Positions 27,178 to 36,528 of a DNA stretch of 64,000 bases are shown here, one piece after another. The notes beneath the pieces were generated by a model that was given only the letters and a program-made list of their open reading frames with translations, was not told where the DNA came from and made no database searches. Within the stretch, counting starts at the first letter, position 1. Each line of letters starts with the position of its first letter. This DNA is from Gammaproteobacteria bacterium. Its GTDB lineage: Bacteria; Pseudomonadota; Gammaproteobacteria; Pseudomonadales; Azotimanducaceae. Position numbers and translations under genes: made by a program. The DNA lies in NCBI GenBank assembly GCA_026706665.1, contig JAPOYI010000009.1, forward strand, positions 1-64,000, in the 5' to 3' direction.

Positions 27178-28422
27178 TCAGCCCTGGGCGAACTCCGGGT
27201 AGGCCTCGATGCCCGTCTCGGAAATGTCCGCACCGACCTCTTCGTCTTCTTCCGAGAGGCGGATGCCCATCGTGAACTTCAGGATTGCCCACACCGCCAG
27301 GCTCGCGAGGAAAACCCAGGCGAAGATGCCGACGATACCGGTCAACTGGCCGGCGATGGTTGCATCGGGATTGTTGAAGACCACGGCCAGAATGCCCCAT
27401 ATGCCCGCAACGCCATGCACGCTGATGGCGCCAACCGGATCATCGATCCTGAGCTTGTCGAGCAGGACGATGGAGGGCACCACGACCAGGCCCCCGACCG
27501 CGCCGATGATCATCGACCAGAACGCCGTTCCGTTCAGCGGGTCCGCGGTGATCGAGACGAGGCCCGCGAGGGCGCCGTTCAATGCCATTGTGAGGTCGGC
27601 CTTGCCGAACCAGATATGGGCCAGGATCAGGGCCGCGACGAGGCCGCCGCAGGCGGCGATGTTCGTGTTCACGAACACCTGGGCCACCGCGTTCGCCTCG
27701 TCGATGTTGGAGAGCTTCAGCTCGGAACCGCCATTGAAACCAAACCAGCCAAACCACAGTACGAACATGCCGAGCGTGGCCAACGGCATGTTGCAGCCCG
27801 GGATCGCGTTGATGCGTCCGCCGGGGCCGTACTTGCCGGCGCGCGGTCCAAGGAGGATCACGCCAGCCAGCGCCGCCGCCGCGCCGCACATGTGCACGAT
27901 GCCGGATCCCGCGAAGTCGGAGTAACCGGCTTCCGAGAGCCAGCCGCCGCCCCAAGTCCACATCCCCTGCACGGGATAGATGAGCCCGGTCAGCACCACA
28001 GCAAAAATCAGGAACGCCCAGAGCTTCATGCGCTCCGCTACCGCCCCCGACACGATCGACATGGCCGTAGCGACGAAGACAACCTGGAAGAAGTAGTCGG
28101 ACCGCTTCGAGTAGTAGGTGTCCCCGCCGCTCGCGAGCGTGTCCGCAACCGTATTCTCCGCGCCGATAAGCGTGCCGAAGCTCGGCAGAATCGAGCCCGC
28201 ATCCACGTTCTCGTACATGATGTAGTACCCGAACAGCAGGTACATGATGCACGCGATGGAATAGAGCGAGACGTTCTTCGTCAGGATTTCCGCCGTGTTC
28301 TTGGCGCGGACCATGCCAGCTTCCAGCATGGAAAAGCCGCACGCCATGAACATGACGAGCACACCCATCACCAGAAAGTAAAAGGTGTCTAGTGCGTAGT
28401 TGGTCTGGATCAAGTCTTCCAC
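27178..28422 (-). CDS. amtB: Ammonium transporter
   Basis: 414 aa, 11 membrane helices expected. Amt signatures are present: ACGFSMLEAGMVRAKN in helix 1, SGIVHMCGAAAALAG with the first pore His, GMFVLWFGWFGFNGGS, and ISVHGVAGIWG with the second pore His. It conducts NH4+/NH3 across the inner membrane and is closed by GlnK binding when nitrogen is sufficient. It lies 35 bases after glnK and shares its transcript. Confidence 0.95.
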   Translation of the reverse strand: MEDLIQTNYALDTFYFLVMGVLVMFMACGFSMLEAGMVRAKNTAEILTKNVSLYSIACIMYLLFGYYIMYENVDAGSILPSFGTLIGAENTVADTLASGGDTYYSKRSDYFFQVVFVATAMSIVSGAVAERMKLWAFLIFAVVLTGLIYPVQGMWTWGGGWLSEAGYSDFAGSGIVHMCGAAAALAGVILLGPRAGKYGPGGRINAIPGCNMPLATLGMFVLWFGWFGFNGGSELKLSNIDEANAVAQVFVNTNIAACGGLVAALILAHIWFGKADLTMALNGALAGLVSITADPLNGTAFWSMIIGAVGGLVVVPSIVLLDKLRIDDPVGAISVHGVAGIWGILAVVFNNPDATIAGQLTGIVGIFAWVFLASLAVWAILKFTMGIRLSEEDEEVGADISETGIEAYPEFAQG

Positions 28423-28457
28423 GTAAATCTCCCGATATTCACCGGGCGTTTCGGCGC

Positions 28458-28805
<348 letters not shown>

Positions 28806-28819
28806 TCACTCATAGTTGG

Positions 28820-29506
28820 CTACATGCTTTTTGAAATCGAAAAGATCAGGCGGAGCTCGCAGTCGGCGCCGCAGACTTCTTCGTCCAGGTTCGTCCCAAC
28901 GACGGCGAGTCCGAGGTCTGCACCTCCGATGGGAACCGTCAGCGTGACACTATAGTCCATGTAGCTGTCCTCGTCCGGTCCGCCAATCTCTTCCGCCATG
29001 CTCATCCCAACCTGGAAATCGAGACTCGCGGCATCGCCCGGTGCCCAGCTATACCCGATGTAGGGGTACATGAACGAAGGACCGCCCGCACCAAGGTATT
29101 CGGGGGAATAGTTGACGCCCAGGGTGATGGCGCCGATTCCGATGGAACCCGCGACCTCCAGATAGTCCAGGCTGTCCCCCTCGCTCGGATACTCGAAGCG
29201 AATGACGCTGACATCGAAGGTGGTGCCGTTACCGAGTTCACCCCCGTAGCCTGCGTAGAGATCAATCTCCGTGCTCGCATCGTCTCCGTACTTCAGGTTG
29301 GACGCCCAGGTGCCGATGTAAAAGCCGGATTCAAACCCGTAGTCGAATCCACCCTGGATCGCCGGGTCGCGGGTCGTCTGGGACCAGCCCCGGAAGGAGT
29401 AGTCCGTGGCGACCGTGACGTTGCCGGAGATCTCTCCCGCGGCAGCTCCCGTCCCGGTCCAAATGGTCATGAACGCTGCTGAGAACGCTATCGCTATCTT
29501 TTTCAT
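28820..29506 (-). CDS. Outer-membrane protein of the TIGR02001 (Gcw_chp) family
   Basis: 228 aa from MKKIAIAFSAAFMTIWTGTG, a clear signal peptide ending near AAAGE. The mature part has the family opening NVTVATDYSFRGWSQTTRDPAIQGGFDYG. It continues as alternating strands ending in aromatic residues, as expected for a small beta-barrel. Proteins of this family are often encoded next to glnK/amtB. It is 23 bases before glnK on the same strand and carries the probable sigma-54 promoter of the operon, so a role in outer-membrane ammonium or amine passage is a reasonable inference. Confidence 0.85.
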   Translation of the reverse strand: MKKIAIAFSAAFMTIWTGTGAAAGEISGNVTVATDYSFRGWSQTTRDPAIQGGFDYGFESGFYIGTWASNLKYGDDASTEIDLYAGYGGELGNGTTFDVSVIRFEYPSEGDSLDYLEVAGSIGIGAITLGVNYSPEYLGAGGPSFMYPYIGYSWAPGDAASLDFQVGMSMAEEIGGPDEDSYMDYSVTLTVPIGGADLGLAVVGTNLDEEVCGADCELRLIFSISKSM

Positions 29507-29620
29507 AGGGACAAATACCTCTTTTCCCTGGTTTGCCGAAGTCGGCACAGCGGGGCCGGTGTCTTTATTGTAGTTGTTCACCGACAGCGGTAACGCCCGC
29601 AACCCCGCTTGCCTGTTACA

Positions 29621-29636
29621 AGCACTAATCGTGCCA
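29621..29636 (-). promoter_or_regulatory. Candidate sigma-54 (RpoN) promoter of the OMP-glnK-amtB operon
   Basis: On the minus strand the sequence is TGGCACGATTAGTGCT, against the consensus TGGCACG-N4-TTGCW. Only one core base differs (GTGC for TTGC), and the GG and GC doublets have the right spacing. It lies 115 bases before the outer-membrane protein start. Regulation by nitrogen limitation fits the genes. Confidence 0.6.
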
Positions 29637-29797
29637 CCTGCGCCTCCAACGGACGCATCCCGGACATTATTGTGTCCGGCAGCCTTCAGCCGGGAAAGTT
29701 CCCCGACCGCCGACGCGCAAGGAAGTGTCCGCGTTCCTCCGTTGGGGGGAGGCCGCACTTCCATTGAAGCCCAATTTTCGGTCTTTCTCGTCCCGGA

Positions 29798-29814
29798 TGC
29801 ACTATCGTTGTGCG
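29798..29814. promoter_or_regulatory. Candidate NtrC-binding site
   Basis: TGCACTATCGTTGTGCG matches the NtrC consensus (TGCAC-YA-NNN-TG-GTGCA) with GCAC and GTGC arms 7 bases apart. A second inverted repeat, GTGCG-N5-CGCAC, overlaps its right half (29810-29824). It lies about 190 bases upstream of the expected start of the sigma-54 promoter, an acceptable enhancer position. Confidence 0.45.
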
Positions 29815-29936
29815 GAATTCGCACCAAGGAAGTGCTAATGCAGACTCGTAGTAGCGAACGATTTTCCGACGATTGCACAGTTTTCGAACTGCAACCGCAG
29901 TAGCATTAGGCCTGTCGGAACCTTCGCGCCGAGACG

Positions 29937-31067
29937 ATGCGTCGAGACGATTTGTCGCTTTTCTGCGAGACGATCTCCCAGGGTCTGGGCAAGGTGGCGG
30001 CGCGTTTCGTCCGGGACATGGTCAGCGGGATTCATCGCTCGCGCTCGGTGCGATTGATGGACATCGCCCGCATTCTCGACGAGCGCATCCCCCTGCACGC
30101 TACCCACAAGCGCCTGAGCCGTAACCTGGCCAACACGGAGACGGGGCGCGGGGTGGCCGAGAACCTGATGCGAATGGCGTGTACCCGGGTCAACGACAAC
30201 ACGCGGTTGCTCCTGCAGTTCTTCGACCTGGAGAAACGCTACGCGGAAAAGATGGAATTTCTCTCGCCGCTTGGCGAAGACGGCGAGGGACCTACGAAGC
30301 GTGGCTACAGGCTGTGCGAGATCATCGGCAGTGATATCGGCAGCACGGCATTCCATCCCATCGCGCTTCGGCCCTGGTCGGCCCGGGCGCCGAACTCGGG
30401 GGCAGGCGAAGTTCCGGCGCTCATTCGGGAAGTGAGGCGCGCAACGGGTGGAAAGGGCCTCATCGTGGATCGCTCCCCGCTGCCGGACCCGGCGCTCCTG
30501 GTGGAACTCGCGCAGGATCCGGGCTGCCGGTTCGTTTTGAACCAGCACGACGACGTCGAACTCATCTATCGTCGCCACCTGTACACGGGTTCCGAACTGG
30601 CCGAGCGATGTTCCACACCCTACGCCACAACCATGTACAAGCTCTGGGACGACACCGACTACGCGGTGTTCTGCCACTTCGGATACCTCCCCGTGCGACT
30701 GCCCGATTGCCCCGACCGGCCATTGTTTCTCGTGGTGGTGCGTTTCGACCTGCAGCACGGCACGTATCAGACTCCACGCTTTCTTCTGCTGACGTCCGAA
30801 CCCATGCGCCGCAACCGGCTCGTGCTGTCGCAGCTCGTCGAAGCCTTCCTGTCGCTCGAACAGATCGAGAGGACGAACTCCGCACTCAAGTCACGGTACC
30901 GGCTGTCCACCGTACAGGTGCAGAAATTCGACCGGCTGAAGACCTTGCTCGCGCTGTTCGAGTGCGCGTGCCACTGGGCCGCACTGGACTCACCCACCGC
31001 GCTGCGGATCGGTCCCGACTTCGCGTTCACGCCACATCCCGACAGGGAACTGCAGCCCTACTTCTAA
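29937..31067 (+). CDS. IS4-like transposase-related protein
   Basis: 376 aa. The N-terminal region (VRDMVSGIHRSRSVRLMDIARIL, HATHKRLSRNLAN) matches the helical start of a group of IS4-type DDE transposases, as does FFDLEKRYAEKMEFLS, which should hold the first catalytic Asp. GYRLCEIIGSDIG and GLIVDRSPLPD correspond to the second Asp region, but the usual DRG is DRS. The frame is complete. No terminal inverted repeats or target duplication were found around it. It may be an old insertion, a domesticated copy, or an active element with ends not seen by eye. Confidence 0.6.
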   Translation: MRRDDLSLFCETISQGLGKVAARFVRDMVSGIHRSRSVRLMDIARILDERIPLHATHKRLSRNLANTETGRGVAENLMRMACTRVNDNTRLLLQFFDLEKRYAEKMEFLSPLGEDGEGPTKRGYRLCEIIGSDIGSTAFHPIALRPWSARAPNSGAGEVPALIREVRRATGGKGLIVDRSPLPDPALLVELAQDPGCRFVLNQHDDVELIYRRHLYTGSELAERCSTPYATTMYKLWDDTDYAVFCHFGYLPVRLPDCPDRPLFLVVVRFDLQHGTYQTPRFLLLTSEPMRRNRLVLSQLVEAFLSLEQIERTNSALKSRYRLSTVQVQKFDRLKTLLALFECACHWAALDSPTALRIGPDFAFTPHPDRELQPYF

Positions 31068-31190
31068 GGGAACCCCGTTCCTTGCAACGCGGCGCCAGCG
31101 CGACCGGCGTCGAGGACGATTGTCCGGGCCAGGATCGGGCCCTTCAGATGTGGCGAGGTTCCCCGCTCACCACCCGTCAGGCGCGTTCCG

Positions 31191-31619
31191 CTATTCGGTG
31201 GCGCTCAGGTAGCGAATGGCGGCAACCATCTCATCGTCGGAGCAGTCCATGCACGTCCCCATCGGGGGCATGGCGCCCAGCCCGGCGTTGCTGGTCCGCA
31301 GAAGTTCGTCCATGCCTTTCTCAAGACGGGGCGCCCATTGCTCGGCATCCTGGAACAGTGGCGCCTGGGCCACAGCCGCGGCATGGCAGGCGAAACAGAA
31401 CCGGTCATAGACTTCCTGCCCCGACCTCGGTTCCTGGGACACCGCCGCCTCGACCACGGGACTCGCGGCCGGAACTGAACCGCACGCCTCGTCTCCTTCA
31501 AGACAGGAACTCCCGAACGGCGCAAGACGGTCGCGGATTTCCTCGAGCGGATCTCCGGACGTCGAACCGGCCCACGCCGGCACGACGAGGAGCATTGCGA
31601 GGGCGAGCAGTCCTTTCAC
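31191..31619 (-). CDS. c-type cytochrome (cytochrome c5-like)
   Basis: 142 aa with a signal peptide (MKGLLALAMLLVVPAWAGS). A single haem motif, CFACH, and a distal ligand Met in MPPMGTCMDCSDDEM. The two extra cysteines in GTCMDC are typical of cytochrome c5. Periplasmic electron carrier. The gene stands alone between convergent or divergent neighbours. Confidence 0.88.
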   Translation of the reverse strand: MKGLLALAMLLVVPAWAGSTSGDPLEEIRDRLAPFGSSCLEGDEACGSVPAASPVVEAAVSQEPRSGQEVYDRFCFACHAAAVAQAPLFQDAEQWAPRLEKGMDELLRTSNAGLGAMPPMGTCMDCSDDEMVAAIRYLSATE

Positions 31620-31738
31620 CTTTTACCTCTCACCTTTATGCCTCCAGTTTCGCGGCGGCGATTGTACTCGATCCGAACCGCGGCAATCGAACGCGGGAGG
31701 TTATTCTTGGCCCCGATCATTCGATTCAAAGGCTCTCA

Positions 31739-32764
31739 ATGTCGTATCCCGAAAACGCACCGCTTGAGCAATGGCTGGCGCAGGCAGCGCCGGAAGAAGT
31801 GCTGGAGCCGGAACTGCCCATCATCGACCCGCATCATCACCTGTGGGATTGCCGGGACGCCGACCGGGATCCGCGCGTCCGTTGGGAACAGAAGGTGTAT
31901 CTCTGCGAGGAGATATCCCGGGACATCCGGGACTCCGGTCACAACGTGGCGCAGACGGTCTTTGCCCAGTGCGGCGCCTTCTATCGTGCCGACGGGCCCG
32001 AGGAGATGCGCTGCGTCGGCGAGACGGAGTTCGTTCACGGCATGGCCGCGATGAGCCGGTCCGGCAAGTACGGCGACATGCGCCTGTGCACGGGAATCTT
32101 CACCAGCGCCGACCTCCAGCTCGGCAAGGCGGTAGAGCCGGTGCTGAAGGCACACATCGCCGCGTCGGCCAATTTTCGTGGGATCCGCTACCCGTTGCCG
32201 GTCGAAATCGACGCCCGGTTCGAGGACGGCTACGCAATACTGGGGAAACTCGGTCTCAGCTACGACAACTACTCGCCGGACTACGAGCGCCTGCCCCGGC
32301 TTGCCGGGCTTGCGAAGGCGCACCCCGATGTCACCATCATCGTCAATCACCTTGGCGGAAAGATCGATCCCGACGCCGGACCGGCCGATATTGCCCGGTG
32401 GCAGGAGTGTATCGACGCGATCGCGATCTGTCCCAACGCCGTCATGAAGTGTGGCGGCGCGCAGCAGCGGGTCGGGCCGTGGGAGCCGCCGTTCCACATG
32501 CATCGGCGACCGCAGGGAGCGCTCGGCTCCGAGGAACTGTGCGAACTGCTGTTTCCGTATTACCGGTACGTCATCGAGGCGTTTGGCGTGGAACGCTGCA
32601 TGTTCGAGAGCAACTTCCCCGTCGACAAGGAGTCCATTTCATACCGCACGCTCTGGAACCTGCTCAAGCGCATCGCCGCGAGGCTGGGACTGAGCGATTC
32701 GGAGAAGGCGACGATGTTCAGCGGAACGGCGGCGCGCGTGTATCGGCTTCCGCCAGTGGCCTAG
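31739..32764 (+). CDS. Amidohydrolase-2 family metal hydrolase
   Basis: 341 aa from MSYPENAPLEQW; the frame is open far upstream but that part overlaps other genes. It has IDPHHHLWD (metal-binding HxH), FRGIRYPL, TIIVNHLGGKID with a metal His, and MFESNFPVDKESISY with the catalytic Asp region. Family members are TIM-barrel lactonases and decarboxylases. The substrate is unknown. No operon partners; the next gene is convergent. Confidence 0.85.
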   Translation: MSYPENAPLEQWLAQAAPEEVLEPELPIIDPHHHLWDCRDADRDPRVRWEQKVYLCEEISRDIRDSGHNVAQTVFAQCGAFYRADGPEEMRCVGETEFVHGMAAMSRSGKYGDMRLCTGIFTSADLQLGKAVEPVLKAHIAASANFRGIRYPLPVEIDARFEDGYAILGKLGLSYDNYSPDYERLPRLAGLAKAHPDVTIIVNHLGGKIDPDAGPADIARWQECIDAIAICPNAVMKCGGAQQRVGPWEPPFHMHRRPQGALGSEELCELLFPYYRYVIEAFGVERCMFESNFPVDKESISYRTLWNLLKRIAARLGLSDSEKATMFSGTAARVYRLPPVA

Positions 32765-32794
32765 GGCCGGGAGGGCAAGAACGCCCGTTCCCGC

Positions 32795-34180
32795 TCAAGT
32801 GTTCTTCGCGTCGCGCCCGTTTCTCACCCGGTAGAAGGTCCAGACGGCGAGCCCGATGGCCCCCCAGCCGATGACCATCGCCCACTCGTAGGGCCACGCC
32901 AGCGACGAGGGGCTGAACGGCATGTACAGCGACAGGAACGCCGCGCCCAGAACTATCGCGATGCCGCCGACGGTGCATGGATAGCGAACGCGAAACGGGC
33001 GCGGCAGGTCCGGGTCTTTCCTGCGCAGCACGAGGAATGCTATCGGCACGAAAAGATAGGCCACGACCACGGCCATGGAGCCCGCGTTGATCAGCCACAC
33101 GAGGATCACTCGACCAAACAGCGGTGAAATGCAGGACAGGATCCCGAGCACGATGACGGCGATCCACGGCGTGCGGTATTTCGGGTGCAGCCGCGAGAAC
33201 GCCTTCGGCAGGACGCCCGACTCCGACAACGCGAACATCACGCGGCTGCCGCAGATGATGAACGCGTTCCAGCTCGTCAGGATGCCGCCGACGCCGCCGG
33301 CGACCAGCGCAGCACCCGCCCACGATCCGCCCCAGAGCGCCGTTGCCGCATCGGCGGTCGCAACGGTCGAGTCGGCGCGCGCCGCGGCATCCAGCCCGAG
33401 GGCCACGCCGAAGGAGATGGCCCCGTACCACAGCACGGCCATGACAAGCGAAGCGATCAGCAGCCAGCCGATCCGGTTCGCCGGCAGGTCGATCTCTTCC
33501 GCGGACTGCGGCAGGACATCGAAACCCACCATCAGAGCGGGCACCATGATGAGCACGGTGAGGATTCCCGTCGCGGGAAGACCGATGAGCGGTTGCGCGT
33601 TGGACCAGTCACCGTTGCCCGCCGCGCCCGTGAAGAGAATGACGCCGGCCAGCAGGATGGCGCCAGTGATGGCCGTCTGCACGAAGGCCGCGGTGCGGAT
33701 GCCGATGACGTTGATCCAGGTCATGACAACCGTCGCGCCCACGCCTATCGCCACGAAGCCGAGGTCCACCGGCGCGTCCAGCACATGCCAGAGCGTGGCG
33801 ATGCGTATCTCCGGAAACAGGTACTCTAGCGCCGTCGGCAACGCGACCGATTCGAACAGGCACACGACCGCATACGCCATCAGGAGCGCCCAGGTGCAGA
33901 CGAACGACCAGCCGGGACCCAGCGCGGCGCGGGTATAGACGTGTTCGCCGCCGGCTTTGGGCATGGCGGCCACGAGTTCGGAATAGGTGAGCCCGATGAA
34001 GGCGATGGCGACCCCGCCCGCCGCGAACGCGATCAGCGTGCCGAGGGACCCGGCGTTCTCGACCCAGTGACCGGTGAGCAGCACCCAACTCCAGCCGATC
34101 ATCGCGCCAAACGAGAGCGTCAGCACCTCCCGGGCGCGAAGTACGCGCTTGAAACGGCCTTCAGGTGGGCTAGAAGACAA
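32795..34180 (-). CDS. APC-superfamily amino acid/amine permease
   Basis: 461 aa, about 12 hydrophobic helices. APC features include LSFGAMIGWSWVLLTG in helix 1, YSELVAAMPKAGGEHVYTRAALGPGWSFV, and GFDVLPQSAEEIDLPANRIGW. Inner-membrane transporter for amino acids or polyamines. It begins inside the end of the CoA-transferase gene (11-base overlap), so the two are co-expressed. Together they suggest uptake and CoA activation of a small carboxylate or amine. Confidence 0.88.
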   Translation of the reverse strand: MSSSPPEGRFKRVLRAREVLTLSFGAMIGWSWVLLTGHWVENAGSLGTLIAFAAGGVAIAFIGLTYSELVAAMPKAGGEHVYTRAALGPGWSFVCTWALLMAYAVVCLFESVALPTALEYLFPEIRIATLWHVLDAPVDLGFVAIGVGATVVMTWINVIGIRTAAFVQTAITGAILLAGVILFTGAAGNGDWSNAQPLIGLPATGILTVLIMVPALMVGFDVLPQSAEEIDLPANRIGWLLIASLVMAVLWYGAISFGVALGLDAAARADSTVATADAATALWGGSWAGAALVAGGVGGILTSWNAFIICGSRVMFALSESGVLPKAFSRLHPKYRTPWIAVIVLGILSCISPLFGRVILVWLINAGSMAVVVAYLFVPIAFLVLRRKDPDLPRPFRVRYPCTVGGIAIVLGAAFLSLYMPFSPSSLAWPYEWAMVIGWGAIGLAVWTFYRVRNGRDAKNT

Positions 34181-35363
34181 CGCCGGCTTCCCTCAATCCC
34201 GCGATTTCGTCCGGCGAGAAACCAGCTTCTCCCAGTAGTTCGTCCGTATGTTCACCGAGTGCGGGCGTGTGGCGGAAGATGCCGGCGGGCGTACCGCTGA
34301 AACGTCCCGGCGGTCGAGGCTGGCGCAATGTGCCGCCCACTGGATGCTCGAACTCGACCAGTGCCCCCATTGCTCGGACCTGGGGATCGCTGGCCACCTC
34401 TTCACGCTGGTTGATCCTTGCGAATGGCACGTCGTGCCGTTCCAGCCGCTCGCACAGATCGTCCGTGGTGAATCGCGCATAGGCATCGTCGATCGCGCGC
34501 ATCACCTCCGGGCTCGGCCCCACGCCGGTGCGCACGTCGCGATCCTCCTCCGACAGATCTTCCGTCAGTTCCAGTGCCTGGAACACACCCTTCCACTCGC
34601 GCGTCTGCACCGGCATCGTGGCGATGTATCCGTCCGCGGTCTTCTTCACCTTGCTGGGGCGCGGCCTCTGCCTCAGCCTTTGCGTCATCGCGTCGACACT
34701 CTCTCCCACGAAGTGCTGGCTGGCCATGGCGTCGGGCCAGAGAAAGAAGAGGGAGGAGTCGAGCATGGATATGTCGATTCGCTGCCCCACGCCGGTCCGT
34801 TCCCTGGCGTACAGGGCCGAACAGATCGCCTGCGCCGAGGTCATGGCAGTGACCTTGTCGCAAATGAGCGTATTGACCAGCGCCGGCTCCCCCGTTTCGG
34901 GGTCCGCCTGCAACGATGCGATGCCGGAAATGGCCTGGATCACCGCGTCGTAGACACGTCGGCCAGCGTACGGCCCCGTGGCGCCGACGCCGTTGATGGA
35001 CGCGAAGATCAGCCGCGGGTTCAGCTCAGAGAGCGATGCGTAGCCGACGCCCAGGCGCTCCATCACGCCCGGCCTGAAGTTCTCCATCAGGACATCCGCG
35101 TCCGCGACGAAGCGATGCAGCACCGACTTGCCCGCGTCTGTCGAAAGGTCGATGCCGATGGAGCGCTTGTTGCGGTTCAGCGCGGCGAACTGCGCGTCCA
35201 GCCCGTTGCGGGAAACCCGCATGGGACCGCGCTGCATGTCGCCGCCCGGGGGCTCCACCTTGACCACGTCCGCGCCCTGGTCGCCGAGAATCGATGCCGC
35301 CATGGGCCCTGAGTACACCGTCGTCATGTCGATGACGCGGACTCCCGATAGGGAGCTGGTCAT
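34170..35363 (-). CDS. Class III CoA transferase (CaiB/BaiF family)
   Basis: 397 aa from MTSSLSGVRVIDMTTVYSG; the frame continues upstream but runs into the tRNA remnant, so the ATG at 35363 is chosen. Family features: ILGDQGADVVKVEPPGGD, LNRNKRSIGIDLSTDAGK, ADVLMENFRPGVMERLGVGY, and the catalytic Asp in the segment before AVIQAISGIASL (RVYDAVIQA). It moves CoA between carboxylic acids. Its first 40 codons are duplicated in diverged form at 36529-36648. Confidence 0.9.
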   Translation of the reverse strand: MTSSLSGVRVIDMTTVYSGPMAASILGDQGADVVKVEPPGGDMQRGPMRVSRNGLDAQFAALNRNKRSIGIDLSTDAGKSVLHRFVADADVLMENFRPGVMERLGVGYASLSELNPRLIFASINGVGATGPYAGRRVYDAVIQAISGIASLQADPETGEPALVNTLICDKVTAMTSAQAICSALYARERTGVGQRIDISMLDSSLFFLWPDAMASQHFVGESVDAMTQRLRQRPRPSKVKKTADGYIATMPVQTREWKGVFQALELTEDLSEEDRDVRTGVGPSPEVMRAIDDAYARFTTDDLCERLERHDVPFARINQREEVASDPQVRAMGALVEFEHPVGGTLRQPRPPGRFSGTPAGIFRHTPALGEHTDELLGEAGFSPDEIAGLREAGVVF

Positions 35364-35423
35364 GGTTGGTTCGCGCGGTTGAGTCACATAAGCCTTTCGT
35401 TGGTGGCCAGGGCTGGAATCGAA
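35244..35423. repeat. Direct repeat copy A: CoA-transferase 5' end plus tRNA-Phe 3' end
   Basis: 180 bases matching 36529-36709 with scattered substitutions and a 1-base indel. It contains the first 40 codons of the functional CoA transferase, its leader, and the last 23 bases of tRNA-Phe with CCA (35401-35423, one mismatch). Beyond the tRNA piece the similarity stops. This is the layout of an attachment-site remnant. Confidence 0.75.
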
Positions 35424-35924
35424 AGAACCTCGTGAAGTTCTGCTATGCCAGAACTTATCTGGTTGCGCGTTGGTCTTTTCCCAACGCTTTGTCCCACCAG
35501 CGGATTGGGGCCCATCGCGGACGGCCGTATTGCTGCGGTGGTGCCTGCGCCCGCTGACGCGGCCCGCTATGCTCTCGGGTCGCGCTGCCCACATTATCCG
35601 CCACACTTAGCCGGTTGTCTCCCGCGCACCCCACAACAAGGGCTAGAGTCTCTTCATCTTGACTCATCCATCATTTCCGCCCCGATGGAAACTGACAGTT
35701 GGCGCTGAACCCCGGTAGCACCTGTGCTTGCCGGTCCTACCAATCCAGGGACCACGTGGCCTTGCGGTCTTCGCCGCGTGCAACTAAGGTTGATGTCGAT
35801 GCTCGACGGTCGCTTTACGAATCCAAAGGTGCCGGCATTGGAACATGGCTTAACGAACGGCGTTCCGAGTCTTGAATTGACGGACTGAAGGCTGCGTGTC
35901 AGTGTAGCCATAACCCGATCCGCG
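35424..35924. other. Non-coding or degraded stretch left of the TIR gene
   Basis: About 500 bases with no convincing gene. A short plus-strand frame at about 35771-35890 and a minus-strand frame at 35654-35911 were read but match nothing recognised and have no ribosome-binding site. Base composition is more mixed than in neighbouring genes, as expected of imported DNA. The promoter of the TIR gene should lie at its right end. Confidence 0.4.
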
Positions 35925-36383
35925 ATGACTTCTATGCAAGCCCAAGTCGTTGAATCAAGTACGGCCTCTCGGCCCGTGCGTGCGTTTCTGAGTTACGCCA
36001 CAGCGGACAAGCCGTTGGTCGAGGCGTTCAGAAACCGCATCGCGCGGCAGCATCCAGACGTTGAGCTTGTCGACCACGCTGTCAAAGACACCTACGAGGA
36101 GGACTGGAAGCGTGGGTGCGCCACGAAGATCGACGGATCCGAGTTGCTGATCTGCCTCGTCGGGGCGACGACTCACCGAAGTCAGGCCGTCACCTGGGAG
36201 ATCAATCGCGGCCTGTCGCTCGGAAAACGCATCGTAGCGGTAGAACTTAGCGCCGACGGCGTCCGGGTTCCCAAAGTCCTGGCGCGCCACGCGATAGAAC
36301 CACGAGAGAGCATCACCGGCATTGTCTTGTCGTCTGCCGCCGCGCCGGCCTTTGAACGGGAGGCGAATGGCCGCTTCGAGTAA
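35925..36383 (+). CDS. TIR-like (Thoeris ThsB / MTH538 type) domain protein
   Basis: 152 aa; start at 35925 or at the next Met three codons later. One domain: VRAFLSYATADKPLVEAFRNRIA, then KIDGSELLICLVGATTHRSQAVTWEINRGLSLGKRIVAVEL. The S-Y-x-x-x-D start, the LVGATT-x-x-S strand and the W-E-I helix are the pattern of the bacterial TIR-like family. It includes ThsB of the Thoeris anti-phage system, which makes a cyclic ADP-ribose-type signal from NAD+. A role in phage defence is inference; no ThsA gene is present. A truncated second gene overlaps its 3' end. Confidence 0.8.
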   Translation: MTSMQAQVVESSTASRPVRAFLSYATADKPLVEAFRNRIARQHPDVELVDHAVKDTYEEDWKRGCATKIDGSELLICLVGATTHRSQAVTWEINRGLSLGKRIVAVELSADGVRVPKVLARHAIEPRESITGIVLSSAAAPAFEREANGRFE

Positions 36384-36528
36384 CGCGGATCTTGATGGCA
36401 TCATCTTCGGTAGCCGGTCCTCCAGCGATCAGGCGAACGTTGAGATTCTCATGGAGCAGTACAAGCTCTTTGTGGAGACCTCGGAGCGTCTCGGCCTGCG
36501 GACCGCGCTGTGCTACCACCGCGCCTAT
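36367..36528 (+). pseudogene. Truncated partner gene of the TIR-like protein
   Basis: A frame opening at ATG 36367, inside the end of the TIR gene (17-base overlap), reads MAASSNADLDGIIFGSRSSS and then NVEILMEQYKLFVETSERLG. After about 54 codons it runs into the duplicated CoA-transferase DNA in the wrong frame and orientation. The EQYKLFVETSERL stretch recalls the start of small SLATT/RipA-type membrane proteins that accompany TIR-like genes, in which membrane helices would follow. Those are missing here, so the gene is cut off by the rearrangement. The family link is tentative. Confidence 0.5.

Noticed and set aside
35771-35890. Short plus-strand frame left of the TIR gene
   Set aside because: No start signal or similarity; kept only as part of a non-coding stretch.
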